Positions 1-8,111 of a DNA stretch of 64,000 nt are shown piece after piece (the stretch's first letter is position 1; every line of letters begins with the position of its first letter). Source of the stretch: Aliiroseovarius sp. S1123 (lineage in GTDB: Bacteria > Pseudomonadota > Alphaproteobacteria > Rhodobacterales > Rhodobacteraceae); NCBI RefSeq assembly GCF_023015885.1, contig NZ_JALKBE010000003.1, forward strand, positions 310,001 to 374,000, in the 5' to 3' direction. Both the position numbers and the translations under genes were made by a program. Under the pieces are notes generated by a model. That model saw only the letters and a program-made list of their open reading frames with translations, searched no databases and had not been told where the DNA came from.

Positions 1-164
1 TCAACGTGTTGATGCAGCCAACCAAACGGCAGGAAATGATGTCGCGCGCCAATGGCCGCCACACCGTGCCGCAGATCTTTGTTGGCGATATCCACGTGGG
101 TGGATGCGATGACCTGTATGACCTCGAGCGCAGCGGGAAGCTTGATCCGCTGCTGGCGGGCTGA
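1..164 (+). CDS. grxC: Glutaredoxin 3, C-terminal part (truncated by window edge)
   Basis: Only the last 53 codons are inside the window; the start and the CxxC redox motif lie upstream. The visible part carries the glutaredoxin signature TVPQIFVGD with the cis-proline that contacts glutathione, followed by HVGGCDDL, the usual GG-x-DDL end of the fold. Glutaredoxins use glutathione to reduce disulfides and mixed disulfides in the cytoplasm. The stop is three bases before the ATG of the nitrilase-family gene, so the two are probably co-transcribed, a common grxC neighbourhood in Rhodobacteraceae. Confidence 0.88.
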   Translation, partial: NVLMQPTKRQEMMSRANGRHTVPQIFVGDIHVGGCDDLYDLERSGKLDPLLAG

Positions 165-167
165 GCC

Positions 168-986
168 ATGCGCGTCGCGCTGATCCAGTTTACGGCCGGG
201 GATGATCCGGCCGCGAACCTTGGGCCACTGCGCGACATGATCCGGCAGGCGGCGCAAGACGGGGCGGAGTTTGTTTTGACGCCCGAGGTGTCGAACATCA
301 TCTCGACCAGCCGCCGCCACCAACAAGACGTTTTGCACCACGAACAAGATGATCCCACGCTGGCTGCCCTGAGATACGAGGCGCACGCGTTGGGCATCTG
401 GCTGTTGATCGGATCGCTTGCGCTGAAAACCGACGACCCGGACGGGCGCTTTGCCAACCGGTCTTTCATGATCTCTCCGCTTGGTGACATTGTCGCGCGT
501 TATGACAAGATCCACATGTTTGATGTGCAGATCGACGAGACGGAAAGCTATCGTGAGAGCGCTGGTTATCGCCCCGGAGACCGCGCCGTCGTGGCCCAGA
601 CCGAGTTCTGCCCGATTGGCATGACCATCTGCTATGACATGCGCTTCCCGCATCTCTATCGTGCTTTGGCCAAAGCTGGCGCGCAGATCATCACGGTGCC
701 TGCCGCGTTTTCCCCCGTCACCGGGGCGGCGCATTGGGAAAGCCTGCTCCGCGCCCGAGCGATTGAAAACGGTGTGTTTATTCTGGCCCCGGCGATGTGC
801 GGGCAGCATGGGCCGAAGCGCGCGACCTATGGGCATTCCTTGGTTGTGTCGCCCTGGGGCGATGTTTTGGCCGACGCAGGTGTCGCACCGGGCATCACAA
901 TGGTTGATCTTGACCTTGCAGACGTGGGAAGGTCGCGCCAACGCGTCCCGTCTCTGACGCATGATCGAGAATTCAAAGGCCCCTGA
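168..986 (+). CDS. Carbon-nitrogen hydrolase family protein (nitrilase superfamily)
   Basis: A 272-residue cytoplasmic amidase-type enzyme of the nitrilase superfamily. The catalytic triad is visible as Glu40 (TPEVSN), Lys114 (YDKIHMFDV) and Cys155 (ICYDMRFP). These motifs, with the DETESYRESAGYRPGD segment, resemble the Nit1/Nit2 branch that hydrolyses small omega-amides or deaminated glutathione. Deaminated glutathione would fit the position directly after a glutaredoxin gene, but that is inference. The ATG lies three bases after the grxC stop, and the stop overlaps the next start (TGATG), so grxC, this gene, the MarR gene and the GNAT gene probably form one operon. The exact substrate cannot be read from the sequence. 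Confidence 0.9.
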   Translation: MRVALIQFTAGDDPAANLGPLRDMIRQAAQDGAEFVLTPEVSNIISTSRRHQQDVLHHEQDDPTLAALRYEAHALGIWLLIGSLALKTDDPDGRFANRSFMISPLGDIVARYDKIHMFDVQIDETESYRESAGYRPGDRAVVAQTEFCPIGMTICYDMRFPHLYRALAKAGAQIITVPAAFSPVTGAAHWESLLRARAIENGVFILAPAMCGQHGPKRATYGHSLVVSPWGDVLADAGVAPGITMVDLDLADVGRSRQRVPSLTHDREFKGP

Positions 987-1432
987 TGTCCGAAAGCTCT
1001 GCCGAAACCCTGTCTGTCGCCCTGTTCAGCGAGATGTTCATGGCCGACCAGCTGGCGCGTAACCGCCTGTCAAAAGCGCTGCCGAAAGGTATGGAGCTGA
1101 GCCATTTTTCCGTGCTGAATCACCTCGCGCGCGTGGGCGAGGAAAAAAGCCCTGCGCAGCTGGCCAAGTCGTTTCACGTCACGCGCGGCGCGATGACAAA
1201 CACGCTGAACAAGCTGGAATGGGCGGGGCATGTGCATATCCGACCCGACTGGGACGACGCACGGCGCAAGTTCGTCACGATTTCGCCGTCGGGCAAGGCG
1301 GCACGGGATGCGGCGCTGGCGGCAATCACGCCAATCATCTCGAATATGGTACGTCAGATCGGGGCGGAAAACGTGCGCAACGTGCTGCCAGTCTTACGCG
1401 AAATGCGTAGGATCCTTAGCGACGTTGAATGA
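986..1432 (+). CDS. MarR family transcriptional regulator
   Basis: A 148-residue protein with the winged helix-turn-helix of the MarR family. The recognition-helix region reads SPAQLAKSFHVTRGAMTN (about residues 52-69), followed by the wing (WDDARRKFVTISPSGKAA). MarR proteins are dimeric repressors that usually respond to small phenolic or oxidising ligands. The start overlaps the hydrolase stop by one base, and the stop overlaps the following acetyltransferase start (ATGA), so it is embedded in an operon rather than divergently placed. Its target and ligand are unknown. Confidence 0.9.
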   Translation: MSESSAETLSVALFSEMFMADQLARNRLSKALPKGMELSHFSVLNHLARVGEEKSPAQLAKSFHVTRGAMTNTLNKLEWAGHVHIRPDWDDARRKFVTISPSGKAARDAALAAITPIISNMVRQIGAENVRNVLPVLREMRRILSDVE

Positions 1433-2211
1433 ACGCGCTTGAGTTCACCACTGACCTATTGGTGCAATCCAGCCGGTACAGGTTGGACACCCACCCCGAT
1501 CGCTTTGTACAGATCACCCCGTCCGAGCCGAATTTCTGGTTTGGAAACCGCGTGATTTTCCGCACCGTTCTGGATGACGCCAAGGCGCATCTCGATCACT
1601 TCCACACCGATCTTCCCCAGGCGCGCCACATCTGTATCGGATGGGATATTCCGGGACTGGACCGGGCAAAGATCGTGGCGATGTTTGATGGAACCGGCCT
1701 GACGGTGGAGCAGGCGGATACCCTGACCCTGACTGGCCCCCTGCGCCGAAGCGCGGCGCCCGCGGGTGTCACGCTTCGCCCCTTCCAAACGCCAAGTGAC
1801 TGGCACCAATCCGAGGCGATCGCCAAGGATCAGCATATCGAAGATGGGCTGCCTGAGGCTGGATTAGACACGTATTTGGCCGGACACAGTGCCACGCGGC
1901 GGGCGTTGATTGCCCGAGGGTTGGGGCAATGGTTTGGTGCTTTCAAGGGCGATACCTTGGTCGGCGATATGGGCGTTTTCCACGATCAGCGCCTGATCCG
2001 CTATCAGTCGGTGCAAACCCACAAAGATCATCGGCGGCAAGGGATCTGCGCTGCCCTTCTATGCGCCTGTCTGGATTGGGCTAGGTCGCGCGCGCCAGAC
2101 GCGCTTCCGGTGATCGTGGCGAATGCGGATACGGATGCCGGACGGCTGTATCGCCGCGCCGGGTTTGCTTTGGCGGAAACTACAATCTCCGCCTATCGGC
2201 CCACGGAATAG
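1429..2211 (+). CDS. GNAT family N-acetyltransferase
   Basis: A 260-residue protein whose C-terminal half (about residues 105-258) is a GNAT fold. The acetyl-CoA pyrophosphate-binding segment is visible as HKDHRRQGICAALL, followed by the late-strand sequence VANADTDAGRLYRRAGF that closes the fold. The N-terminal ~100 residues are less typical and may bind the substrate. It overlaps the marR gene by four bases, so the regulator and this enzyme are likely translated together. It ends three bases from the convergent ubiG stop. The acetyl acceptor cannot be assigned. Confidence 0.85.
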   Translation: MNALEFTTDLLVQSSRYRLDTHPDRFVQITPSEPNFWFGNRVIFRTVLDDAKAHLDHFHTDLPQARHICIGWDIPGLDRAKIVAMFDGTGLTVEQADTLTLTGPLRRSAAPAGVTLRPFQTPSDWHQSEAIAKDQHIEDGLPEAGLDTYLAGHSATRRALIARGLGQWFGAFKGDTLVGDMGVFHDQRLIRYQSVQTHKDHRRQGICAALLCACLDWARSRAPDALPVIVANADTDAGRLYRRAGFALAETTISAYRPTE

Positions 2212-2214
2212 AGA

Positions 2215-2964
2215 CTATTTTGGCTTTACCGAGGTCATCGCGTAGTTCACCGAAAGATCCTGAGACGACAGCGACCAGCTCCACCCCAGCGGGTTGAAAA
2301 CCATGCCCATGCGATCCACCACATTCAGACCGGCGGTGGCGATCAGGTCGGCCAGCTCGTCCGGGGTGATGAATTTCGACCATTCATGTGTGCCTTTGGG
2401 CAACCAACGCATGATGTGTTCGGCGCCGATAATGGCCACAAAATAGCTTTTCGGATTGCGGTTCATAGTCGAGGCGACCATCAGCCCGCCCGGTTTCAAC
2501 AGCTGTTGGCAGGCGGTCAGATAGGCCAGCGGGTCGGCGACGTGCTCGACCACTTCCATGTTCAGGACCACGTCGAATTGCTCGCCTGCCGCGGCAAGGC
2601 TTTCGGCGGTGCAATTGCGGTAATCAATGTCCAATCCCATCTGCTCGGCATGGACCTGTGCGACCGGGATGTTGCCCGCCGCGGCGTCCGCGCCAATGAC
2701 AGTGGCGCCAAGACGCGCCATGGGTTCGGACAGCAGGCCACCACCACAGCCGATGTCCAGCAAACGCAGACCCTTGAATGGCTCGACATCGTTCAGATCG
2801 CGACCAAATTCAGCGGCGATTTGGTTTGTGATATAATCCAGACGCACCGGGTTCATCATGTGAAGCGGTTTGAACTTGCCCGTGGGGTCCCACCATTCGG
2901 CGGCCATGGCCTCGAATTTGGCGACTTCGGCAGGATCGACGGTGGTCTGGTTTTCGGCAGTCAT
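2215..2964 (-). CDS. ubiG: Bifunctional demethylmenaquinone/ubiquinone O-methyltransferase UbiG
   Basis: A 249-residue SAM-dependent methyltransferase performing both O-methylation steps of ubiquinone synthesis. SAM motif I is LLDIGCGGG (about residues 67-75); family-typical segments are [19 protein letters not shown] near the N terminus and [11 protein letters not shown] in the middle. A longer reading frame runs upstream, but I chose the ATG at 2962-2964 because AGAAGG lies just before it and homologues begin near this point. It diverges from the proline iminopeptidase gene. A TATAAT on the minus strand (3002-3007) is a plausible -10 element. Confidence 0.93.
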   Translation of the reverse strand: MTAENQTTVDPAEVAKFEAMAAEWWDPTGKFKPLHMMNPVRLDYITNQIAAEFGRDLNDVEPFKGLRLLDIGCGGGLLSEPMARLGATVIGADAAAGNIPVAQVHAEQMGLDIDYRNCTAESLAAAGEQFDVVLNMEVVEHVADPLAYLTACQQLLKPGGLMVASTMNRNPKSYFVAIIGAEHIMRWLPKGTHEWSKFITPDELADLIATAGLNVVDRMGMVFNPLGWSWSLSSQDLSVNYAMTSVKPK

Positions 2965-3017
2965 CGGATACCTTCTTTCTGATGGCGGGCGCGTTGTGGT
3001 CATTATATAGAGGTCAT
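2965..3017. promoter_or_regulatory. Divergent ubiG / pip intergenic region with TATAAT
   Basis: This 53-base gap separates two divergent genes. On the minus strand it contains a perfect TATAAT (plus coordinates 3002-3007), 38 bases from the ubiG start, but no good -35 hexamer at 17 bases. The plus-strand start for pip must lie in or upstream of this gap too. The promoter call is tentative. Confidence 0.4.
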
Positions 3018-3998
3018 ATGGATAAGGCCGCAGGAAAAAACAGCGCAGCCGCAAGGTTGTATCCTCCGATCGACCCGTTTAACCGGCATATGCTGGATGT
3101 GGGCGACGGCCACAAGATCTATGTGGAACAATCGGGCAATCCCGACGGTATTCCGGTGGTTGTTTTGCACGGCGGACCGGGTGGCGGATCTTCGCCCGCG
3201 ATGCGGCGGTTCTTTAACCCACGGCTCTATCACATCATCCTGTTTGACCAGCGCGGCTGTGGCCGGTCGCGTCCGCATGCCAGTATTGATCACAACACAA
3301 CGTGGCATCTGGTGCGCGACATTGAACAGATCCGCACTATGTTGGGCATTGATCGCTGGATTGTATTTGGCGGAAGCTGGGGCGCGACGCTGTCCCTGAT
3401 TTACGCGCAGGCGCACCCGTCGCGCGTGGCGCATTTGGTGCTGCGTGGCGTGTTTCTTGCCACGAAATCCGAGCTCGACTGGTTCTATGGCGGCGGCGCT
3501 GGGCGGTTCTGGCCCGAGCTGTGGGACCGCTTTGAGACCCTGATCCCCGAGGCCGAGCGTCACGATATGATCTCCGCCTATCACCGGCGTTTGTTCTCGG
3601 GCAACTATGCCGAAGAAGCGCGCTTTGCCCGCGCGTGGACAGGGTGGGAAAACGCGCTGGCCTCGATCCACAATATAGGTGTGACGATTGACAGCCCGGC
3701 AGAATACGCCCGCGCGTTCGCCCGGTTGGAGAACCACTATTTCCGGCACGGCGCCTTTCTGGATGAAGACGGCAAGATCCTGCGTGACATGGAACGCATC
3801 GCGCATATCCCCGGCACCATCGTGCAAGGCCGCCATGATATGATCTGCCCGCCGAAGATGTCGTGGGAGCTGCACCGCCGCTGGCCCGCATCCGATCTGC
3901 GGATGATCCATCTTGCCGGACACGCCCTGTCGGAACGCGGTATTGCGGACGAGCTGGTGACGACGATGGAGAAGTTGGCGGTTAGTCACGCCTCGTAG
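3018..3998 (+). CDS. pip: Proline iminopeptidase (alpha/beta hydrolase, peptidase family S33)
   Basis: A 326-residue alpha/beta hydrolase that releases N-terminal proline from peptides. Visible motifs are the oxyanion loop HGGPGGG, the DQRGCGRS segment, the nucleophile elbow GGSWGATL with its serine, [10 protein letters not shown] carrying the acid, and LAGHALSE with the histidine. Length and motif order match bacterial proline iminopeptidases. I chose the ATG at 3018 because AGAGG precedes it; the frame is open a further 12 codons upstream, but those codons overlap the ubiG promoter. No signal peptide is seen, so the enzyme is cytoplasmic. Confidence 0.92.
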   Translation: MDKAAGKNSAAARLYPPIDPFNRHMLDVGDGHKIYVEQSGNPDGIPVVVLHGGPGGGSSPAMRRFFNPRLYHIILFDQRGCGRSRPHASIDHNTTWHLVRDIEQIRTMLGIDRWIVFGGSWGATLSLIYAQAHPSRVAHLVLRGVFLATKSELDWFYGGGAGRFWPELWDRFETLIPEAERHDMISAYHRRLFSGNYAEEARFARAWTGWENALASIHNIGVTIDSPAEYARAFARLENHYFRHGAFLDEDGKILRDMERIAHIPGTIVQGRHDMICPPKMSWELHRRWPASDLRMIHLAGHALSERGIADELVTTMEKLAVSHAS

Positions 3999-4098
3999 GG
4001 GCGTGGGTCATTATGACTTTCAATCGCGCATGTTCCATTGTAAGCCCGGATCAATCCATCGGCAGTTGTGCCTTTTTGTGGAAGCTGGGATCATCGTC

Positions 4099-4899
4099 AT
4101 GACACACTCTTCATCCGGGAATACGTCCCCAACACTCGAAGAACGTATCTCGACGCTCGATTTTGCGTTGGTCATTCCCATGAAGAATGAAGAGGAAGTG
4201 GCCGAAGGTTTTCTGCGCGAATGCTATGCCGCCACCTTGGATCTGGGCGAGCCGCCCATCTTCGTGACGGATGACGGATCGGATGATCGTACGCTGGAAA
4301 TCCTGAAGGCGCTTCAGGCGGACATTCCCAAGTTGCAGATCGTGCAGCACGCAAGCTCGGCCGGGCAGTCGGCAGCGGTGCATTCTGCGGTGTTGGTCGC
4401 AAAGTCCGATTTCATCGTTACGCTGGACGGAGACGGGCAGAACCCGCCCGACCAGATTGCAGGCCTGTTGGCGAAGTTTCTGGATGCAGACCCCGAGCTG
4501 GCCTTGGTCGCAGGACAACGCGCCAAGCGGAATGATACGCTGGCCAAACGTTGGGGGTCCAAATTTGCCAACTGGCTGCGGGGGGCTTTGTTGAAAGATG
4601 GAACGCGCGATACGGGCTGTGGTCTGAAGGCCTATCGCCGTCAGGCGTTTCTGGCGCTGCCTTATTTCGATCACATGCACCGCTATCTGCCCGCGCTGTT
4701 CCTGCGCGATGGCTGGAAGATTGATCACGTCGACATCACGCACCGTCACCGGGAAGCGGGCCAGTCCAAGTATAATAACTTGAATCGGGCTTTGGTGGGG
4801 ATTTCGGACCTGTTGGCCGTGTCATGGCTGATCCGCCGTCGCAAAAAGGTACGCCGCAACGACGTCAAGATCATTGCCTCGAGTGGGCCGAGCGCATGA
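4099..4899 (+). CDS. Glycosyltransferase family 2, dolichol-phosphate-mannose-synthase-like
   Basis: A 266-residue GT-A glycosyltransferase of the DPM1/ArnC type that would load a sugar onto undecaprenyl phosphate at the inner face of the membrane. The N-terminal nucleotide-binding segment is ALVIPMKNEEEV, followed by VTDDGSDDRT and the metal-binding DGDGQNPP. The acceptor region has DTGCGLKAYRR and ends HRHREAGQSKYN, both typical of DPM-like enzymes. There is no membrane domain. The ATG at 4099 is preferred over an upstream in-frame extension that has no family similarity. Its stop overlaps the LAB_N gene (ATGA), which overlaps the GT39 gene, giving a three-gene module. Confidence 0.88.
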   Translation: MTHSSSGNTSPTLEERISTLDFALVIPMKNEEEVAEGFLRECYAATLDLGEPPIFVTDDGSDDRTLEILKALQADIPKLQIVQHASSAGQSAAVHSAVLVAKSDFIVTLDGDGQNPPDQIAGLLAKFLDADPELALVAGQRAKRNDTLAKRWGSKFANWLRGALLKDGTRDTGCGLKAYRRQAFLALPYFDHMHRYLPALFLRDGWKIDHVDITHRHREAGQSKYNNLNRALVGISDLLAVSWLIRRRKKVRRNDVKIIASSGPSA

Positions 4900-5216
4900 A
4901 AGAGGCGGTTTTTCAATTCCTGTCCATTGGCGACTGGACCGAGTTCTGGTGGGTCGCGCTGGGCCTGACGGCGCAGCTGTCGTTCTCGGCCCGCTTCATC
5001 GTGCAGTGGATCGCCTCCGAACGCGCAGGCCATTCCTATGTGCCAGTAGCCTTTTGGTGGATTTCCATTGTGGGCGGGTTGTTGCTGCTGTCCTACGCGA
5101 TTTATCGCAAGGACGTGGTGTTCATTCTGGGCCAGTCGATGGGCGTGATCGTCTATGTGCGTAACCTGATGCTGATCTATCGCACCAAACCAAGCTCGAT
5201 GTCCGAGAAGACTTAA
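4896..5216 (+). CDS. Stand-alone LAB_N domain membrane protein
   Basis: A 106-residue integral membrane protein consisting only of the domain found at the N terminus of some lipid-A-disaccharide synthases (LAB_N). Diagnostic segments are LTAQLSFSARFIVQWIASE and SYVPVAFWWISIVGG, with three predicted membrane helices. The family is commonly encoded between a DPM-like GT2 and a GT39 transferase, as here, where it may help move or position the lipid-linked sugar; that role is inference. The ATG overlaps the GT2 stop, and its TAA overlaps the GT39 ATG by one base. Confidence 0.88.
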   Translation: MKEAVFQFLSIGDWTEFWWVALGLTAQLSFSARFIVQWIASERAGHSYVPVAFWWISIVGGLLLLSYAIYRKDVVFILGQSMGVIVYVRNLMLIYRTKPSSMSEKT

Positions 5217-6760
5217 TGAGACCTGCCAGTATCGCGTCTGTCGCCGTTCTGTTTGCAGCGGTCATTATTCTTGGGGTGCTCCTGCGCCCGCTCTTTCCGA
5301 TTGACGAAACGCGGTACGTGTCCGTCGCATGGGAGATGTACCTCTCGGGGGACTATTTTGTTCCGACGAAGAATGGCGAGCTTTACGGCCACAAGCCGCC
5401 CCTGCTGTTCTGGCTGATCAATCTTGCGTGGTTCTTTACCGGGGTTGAAGAGCTGTCAGCGCGCCTTGTTGCGCCCGCCTTCGCGATCTTCAACATCTAC
5501 CTGACCTATCGTCTGGGGCGTCATCTGTTCCCGGATCGGACGGACGTTGCCACCCGCGCCGCGATCATTCTTCCGTCGCTGATCGCCTATACCATATATA
5601 CCAGCCTGACGATGTTTGACGCCCTGTTGACCACGGCGTCTTTGACCGGGCTGATCGGGATCTGGCAGGGGGTGCGGCAGGGCACACTGCGGGCGTGGCT
5701 TTTGGTTGGGGTCGCGATTGGCGTGGGCGTGCTGGCCAAGGGGCCGGTCATCCTGTTCCATATCGCCCCTGCCCTGATCGCGTTTCCTCTGTGGAGCAAA
5801 AATGCCCGGCCTGCGGGCGGCCTGCTGTTTCGGGGTATGGGGATTGCGCTGGCGGTTGGCTTGGCGATTATCCTGTGCTGGCTGCTGCCCGCCATCATTT
5901 TGGGCGGAGATGCCTATCGTCACGAGATCCTGTGGAAGCAATCCGCCGGACGCGTCAGCAACGTCTTTGATCACGCCCGGCCCTTCTGGTTCTTCCTGAT
6001 GCTGGTGCCCGTCTATCTGTTCCCGTGGGGGTTCAACCTGAACTTCTGGAAAGGCGTGCGTGGCGCTGGGCGCGATATGGGTGATCGCTTTCTTCTGGTG
6101 GCGGGTCTGTCCGCGCTTCTTCTGTTCAGCCTGATTGGCAGCAAGCAGGCGCATTACCTCGTGCCCGAGATGCCGGTGTTGGCGCTGCTTGTCGCGTCGG
6201 CGCTTGGTCGGGTCACTTGGCGGCGCGCGCTGGACTGGTCCACGCCGTTGATCGCCATTGGTGCGCTTGTCCTTGCGGTCCTGCTTGGATTTGGCCTGAT
6301 CGACACGGCCGAGATTTCCACCGCACCCGGCACGCTGGCCTTGGCGCTGGTCGCGCTGGCCTTGGTCGCCTTGGGTGGCTGGGTTGTGGGATCTGTGCAG
6401 GCAGCGACGGTCTGGTCGCTGGCGTTGATCGCCGTCGTCAATGTCGGGATCAGCACAACGCCCACCTTGCCGCAGTATCGCATGGATGCGTTCGTGTCGG
6501 CGTTCGAGGGTCGTCCGGGGCACCAAATCGCCTATTTCGGCGACAAGTATCATGCTGAGTTTAACTTCCTCGCGCGGTTTGAGACGCCCGTCTATCTGCC
6601 CAACAGCCAAGCGGACATCCTTGAGTGGGCCGCGTCCCAACCGGATGGACTGGTTGTGGCCCGCGAAGACGCGGTGGCGTTTGACCTGAGGCCCCAACAG
6701 ACTATCGTGTATCGCGGAAAAGCCTACGGTATTTGGCGCGCGGCAGACCTGCTGCGCTGA
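5216..6760 (+). CDS. Glycosyltransferase family 39 (ArnT/PMT-like) membrane protein
   Basis: A 514-residue polytopic membrane protein of the ArnT/PMT superfamily. These enzymes take a sugar from a polyprenyl-phosphate carrier on the periplasmic side and attach it to lipid A, another lipid or protein. After the first helix comes the acidic motif PIDETRY, equivalent to the catalytic DE loop of ArnT. GHKPPLLFWL and several hydrophobic stretches follow, with a soluble C-terminal part from about residue 410. It overlaps the LAB_N gene by one base, so GT2, LAB_N and GT39 probably form one carrier-loading and transfer pathway. The acceptor is unknown. Confidence 0.87.
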   Translation: MRPASIASVAVLFAAVIILGVLLRPLFPIDETRYVSVAWEMYLSGDYFVPTKNGELYGHKPPLLFWLINLAWFFTGVEELSARLVAPAFAIFNIYLTYRLGRHLFPDRTDVATRAAIILPSLIAYTIYTSLTMFDALLTTASLTGLIGIWQGVRQGTLRAWLLVGVAIGVGVLAKGPVILFHIAPALIAFPLWSKNARPAGGLLFRGMGIALAVGLAIILCWLLPAIILGGDAYRHEILWKQSAGRVSNVFDHARPFWFFLMLVPVYLFPWGFNLNFWKGVRGAGRDMGDRFLLVAGLSALLLFSLIGSKQAHYLVPEMPVLALLVASALGRVTWRRALDWSTPLIAIGALVLAVLLGFGLIDTAEISTAPGTLALALVALALVALGGWVVGSVQAATVWSLALIAVVNVGISTTPTLPQYRMDAFVSAFEGRPGHQIAYFGDKYHAEFNFLARFETPVYLPNSQADILEWAASQPDGLVVAREDAVAFDLRPQQTIVYRGKAYGIWRAADLLR

Positions 6761-6782
6761 CGCGTCGCAAAGGGATATCTCA

Positions 6783-7397
6783 ATGCAAAAAGCCAAGTTT
6801 TGGGACGAGATCGCCGACAAATACGCCAAGGATCCGATTGCGGATATGGCGTCTTATGAACACAAGCTGAAGCTGACGCGGGATCATTTCCGGCCCGACA
6901 TGTCCGTTCTAGAAATCGGCTGTGGAACTGGCAGCACCGCGATCCTGCATGCGCCGCATGTGGCGCAGTATCTGGCGGTCGATATCTCGGAGCGGATGAT
7001 CGAGATCGCACAGGCAAAAGATGCCCCGGAAAACCTGAGCTTTCAGGTCGCAGATGTCGACGAGATGCCGCCGGAGTCCGGCAGCTTTGACATGGTGCAG
7101 GCCCATTCCGCGCTGCATTTGCTGGCCGATCCGAAGGCGGCGATTGACAAAATGTATGACGCCTTGAAGCCCGGCGGGCTGTTCGTCAGCTCGACCACCT
7201 GCGTCGGGAGCATCTGGTGGCTCAAGCTTGTCGCGCCGATTGGTCAGGCGCTGGGCAAGTTTCCGCACCTTGCGTGGTTCACCGAGGATGACTTGCGCCA
7301 GATGATGCGCGACGCCGGGTTCGAGATCATCGAAGACTGGCGCCCGAAGGGCAAAATCACGGCGCTTTTCCTGATCGCAAAGAAGCCAAGCGCGTAA
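6783..7397 (+). CDS. Class I SAM-dependent methyltransferase
   Basis: A 204-residue soluble methyltransferase. The SAM-binding motif I is [10 protein letters not shown] (about residues 41-50), followed by the acidic post-I segment LAVDISERM and motif IV in [22 protein letters not shown] segment matches strand 5 of the fold. It lies 22 bases after the GT39 gene on the same strand and may belong to that glycolipid operon, although methyltransferases of this type have very diverse acceptors. It is followed by the promoter and leader of the rimP operon. Confidence 0.85.
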   Translation: MQKAKFWDEIADKYAKDPIADMASYEHKLKLTRDHFRPDMSVLEIGCGTGSTAILHAPHVAQYLAVDISERMIEIAQAKDAPENLSFQVADVDEMPPESGSFDMVQAHSALHLLADPKAAIDKMYDALKPGGLFVSSTTCVGSIWWLKLVAPIGQALGKFPHLAWFTEDDLRQMMRDAGFEIIEDWRPKGKITALFLIAKKPSA

Positions 7398-7400
7398 GGC

Positions 7401-7429
7401 TTGCAGACTCGCCCGCTTTCCCCTATATC
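7401..7429 (+). promoter_or_regulatory. Candidate sigma-70 promoter of the rimP-nusA-infB operon
   Basis: TTGCAG (7401-7406) and TATATC (7424-7429) are separated by exactly 17 bases. The promoter starts right after the methyltransferase stop and would initiate near 7436, giving a leader of roughly 90 bases before rimP. The same TTGCAG-17-TATATA arrangement occurs before dnaK. Confidence 0.6.
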
Positions 7430-7445
7430 CCTTTTCAACAGCGGC

Positions 7446-7468
7446 GCTTCGGCCTCCACCCCCGAAGC
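7446..7468 (+). promoter_or_regulatory. Leader hairpin upstream of rimP
   Basis: A perfect 7-base-pair stem, GCTTCGG (7446-7452) with CCGAAGC (7462-7468), enclosing a 9-base pyrimidine-rich loop. It lies in the leader between the candidate promoter and the terminator-like hairpin. A smaller inverted repeat, CGGA/TCCG (7474-7485), sits between the two. Confidence 0.5.
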
Positions 7469-7485
7469 TCCACCGGATAAATCCG

Positions 7486-7509
7486 ACGGGCCCGCTGGCC
7501 CGTTTTTTT
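7486..7509 (+). terminator. Intrinsic terminator / probable attenuator in the rimP leader
   Basis: A perfect 7-base-pair stem, ACGGGCC (7486-7492) and GGCCCGT (7497-7503), with loop CGCT, followed by a run of seven T. It ends only six bases before the rimP Shine-Dalgarno sequence (GGAG, 7515-7518). Transcripts of rimP must therefore pass through it, which suggests attenuation rather than simple termination of the upstream gene. Confidence 0.75.
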
Positions 7510-7524
7510 GTTTTGGAGATACGT

Positions 7525-8109
7525 GTGAGCAACCTTGTTGCAAAATCCGCGATTGACCGTCGTCTGGCTGAAATTGTCGGCCCCGTGATTGAAGACATGG
7601 GGTTCGAGCTGGTGCGTCTGCGTCTGATGGGCGGCAATACGCCCACGCTGCAGATCATGGCCGAGCGTCCGGAAGGCGGGATTGAAGTTGATGACTGCGC
7701 CCAGATCTCGACCGCGATTAGCGCGATCCTGGATGTCGAAGACCCGATCGAAGACAACTATACGCTTGAGGTCGGCTCGCCCGGCATCGACCGTCCGCTG
7801 ACCCGTCTGAAGGATTTCGACGTGTGGTCGGGCTATGTCGCCAAGATCGAAACGTCTGAACTGATCGACGGACGCAAGCGCTTCAAGGGCAACCTTGCAG
7901 GCGTTGAAGGAAACGAGGTTCTGATCGAAATCGAGAACCAGGGCGAAGAGGTCACCATTGGCCTCGATTATGATTGGCTGGCGGATGCCAAGCTGGTCTT
8001 GACCGACGAACTGATCCGCGAGGCGCTGCGTCAGCGTAAGGATGCGGGCCAGATCGACGAAGCCCAATTTGACGAAATTCAAGAAATCACCGGTTCCGAG
8101 GAGGACTGA
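7525..8109 (+). CDS. rimP: Ribosome maturation factor RimP
   Basis: A 194-residue cytoplasmic protein needed for maturation of the 30S subunit. The N-terminal domain contains the conserved LGFELVRLR-like segment (here [10 protein letters not shown]) and the DDCAQIS motif, followed by [14 protein letters not shown], which is diagnostic of RimP. The C-terminal SH3-like domain follows. The start is GTG at 7525 with GGAG six bases upstream; a TTG four codons earlier is in frame but would remove that Shine-Dalgarno. The gene is first in rimP-nusA-ylxR-infB, the standard transcription/translation operon. Confidence 0.93.
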   Translation: MSNLVAKSAIDRRLAEIVGPVIEDMGFELVRLRLMGGNTPTLQIMAERPEGGIEVDDCAQISTAISAILDVEDPIEDNYTLEVGSPGIDRPLTRLKDFDVWSGYVAKIETSELIDGRKRFKGNLAGVEGNEVLIEIENQGEEVTIGLDYDWLADAKLVLTDELIREALRQRKDAGQIDEAQFDEIQEITGSEED

Positions 8110-8111
8110 GA

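Noticed and set aside
2965-3054. Extended ubiG start 30 codons upstream
   Set aside because: The extension has no similarity to UbiG, overlaps the divergent pip start, and the internal ATG has a proper Shine-Dalgarno.
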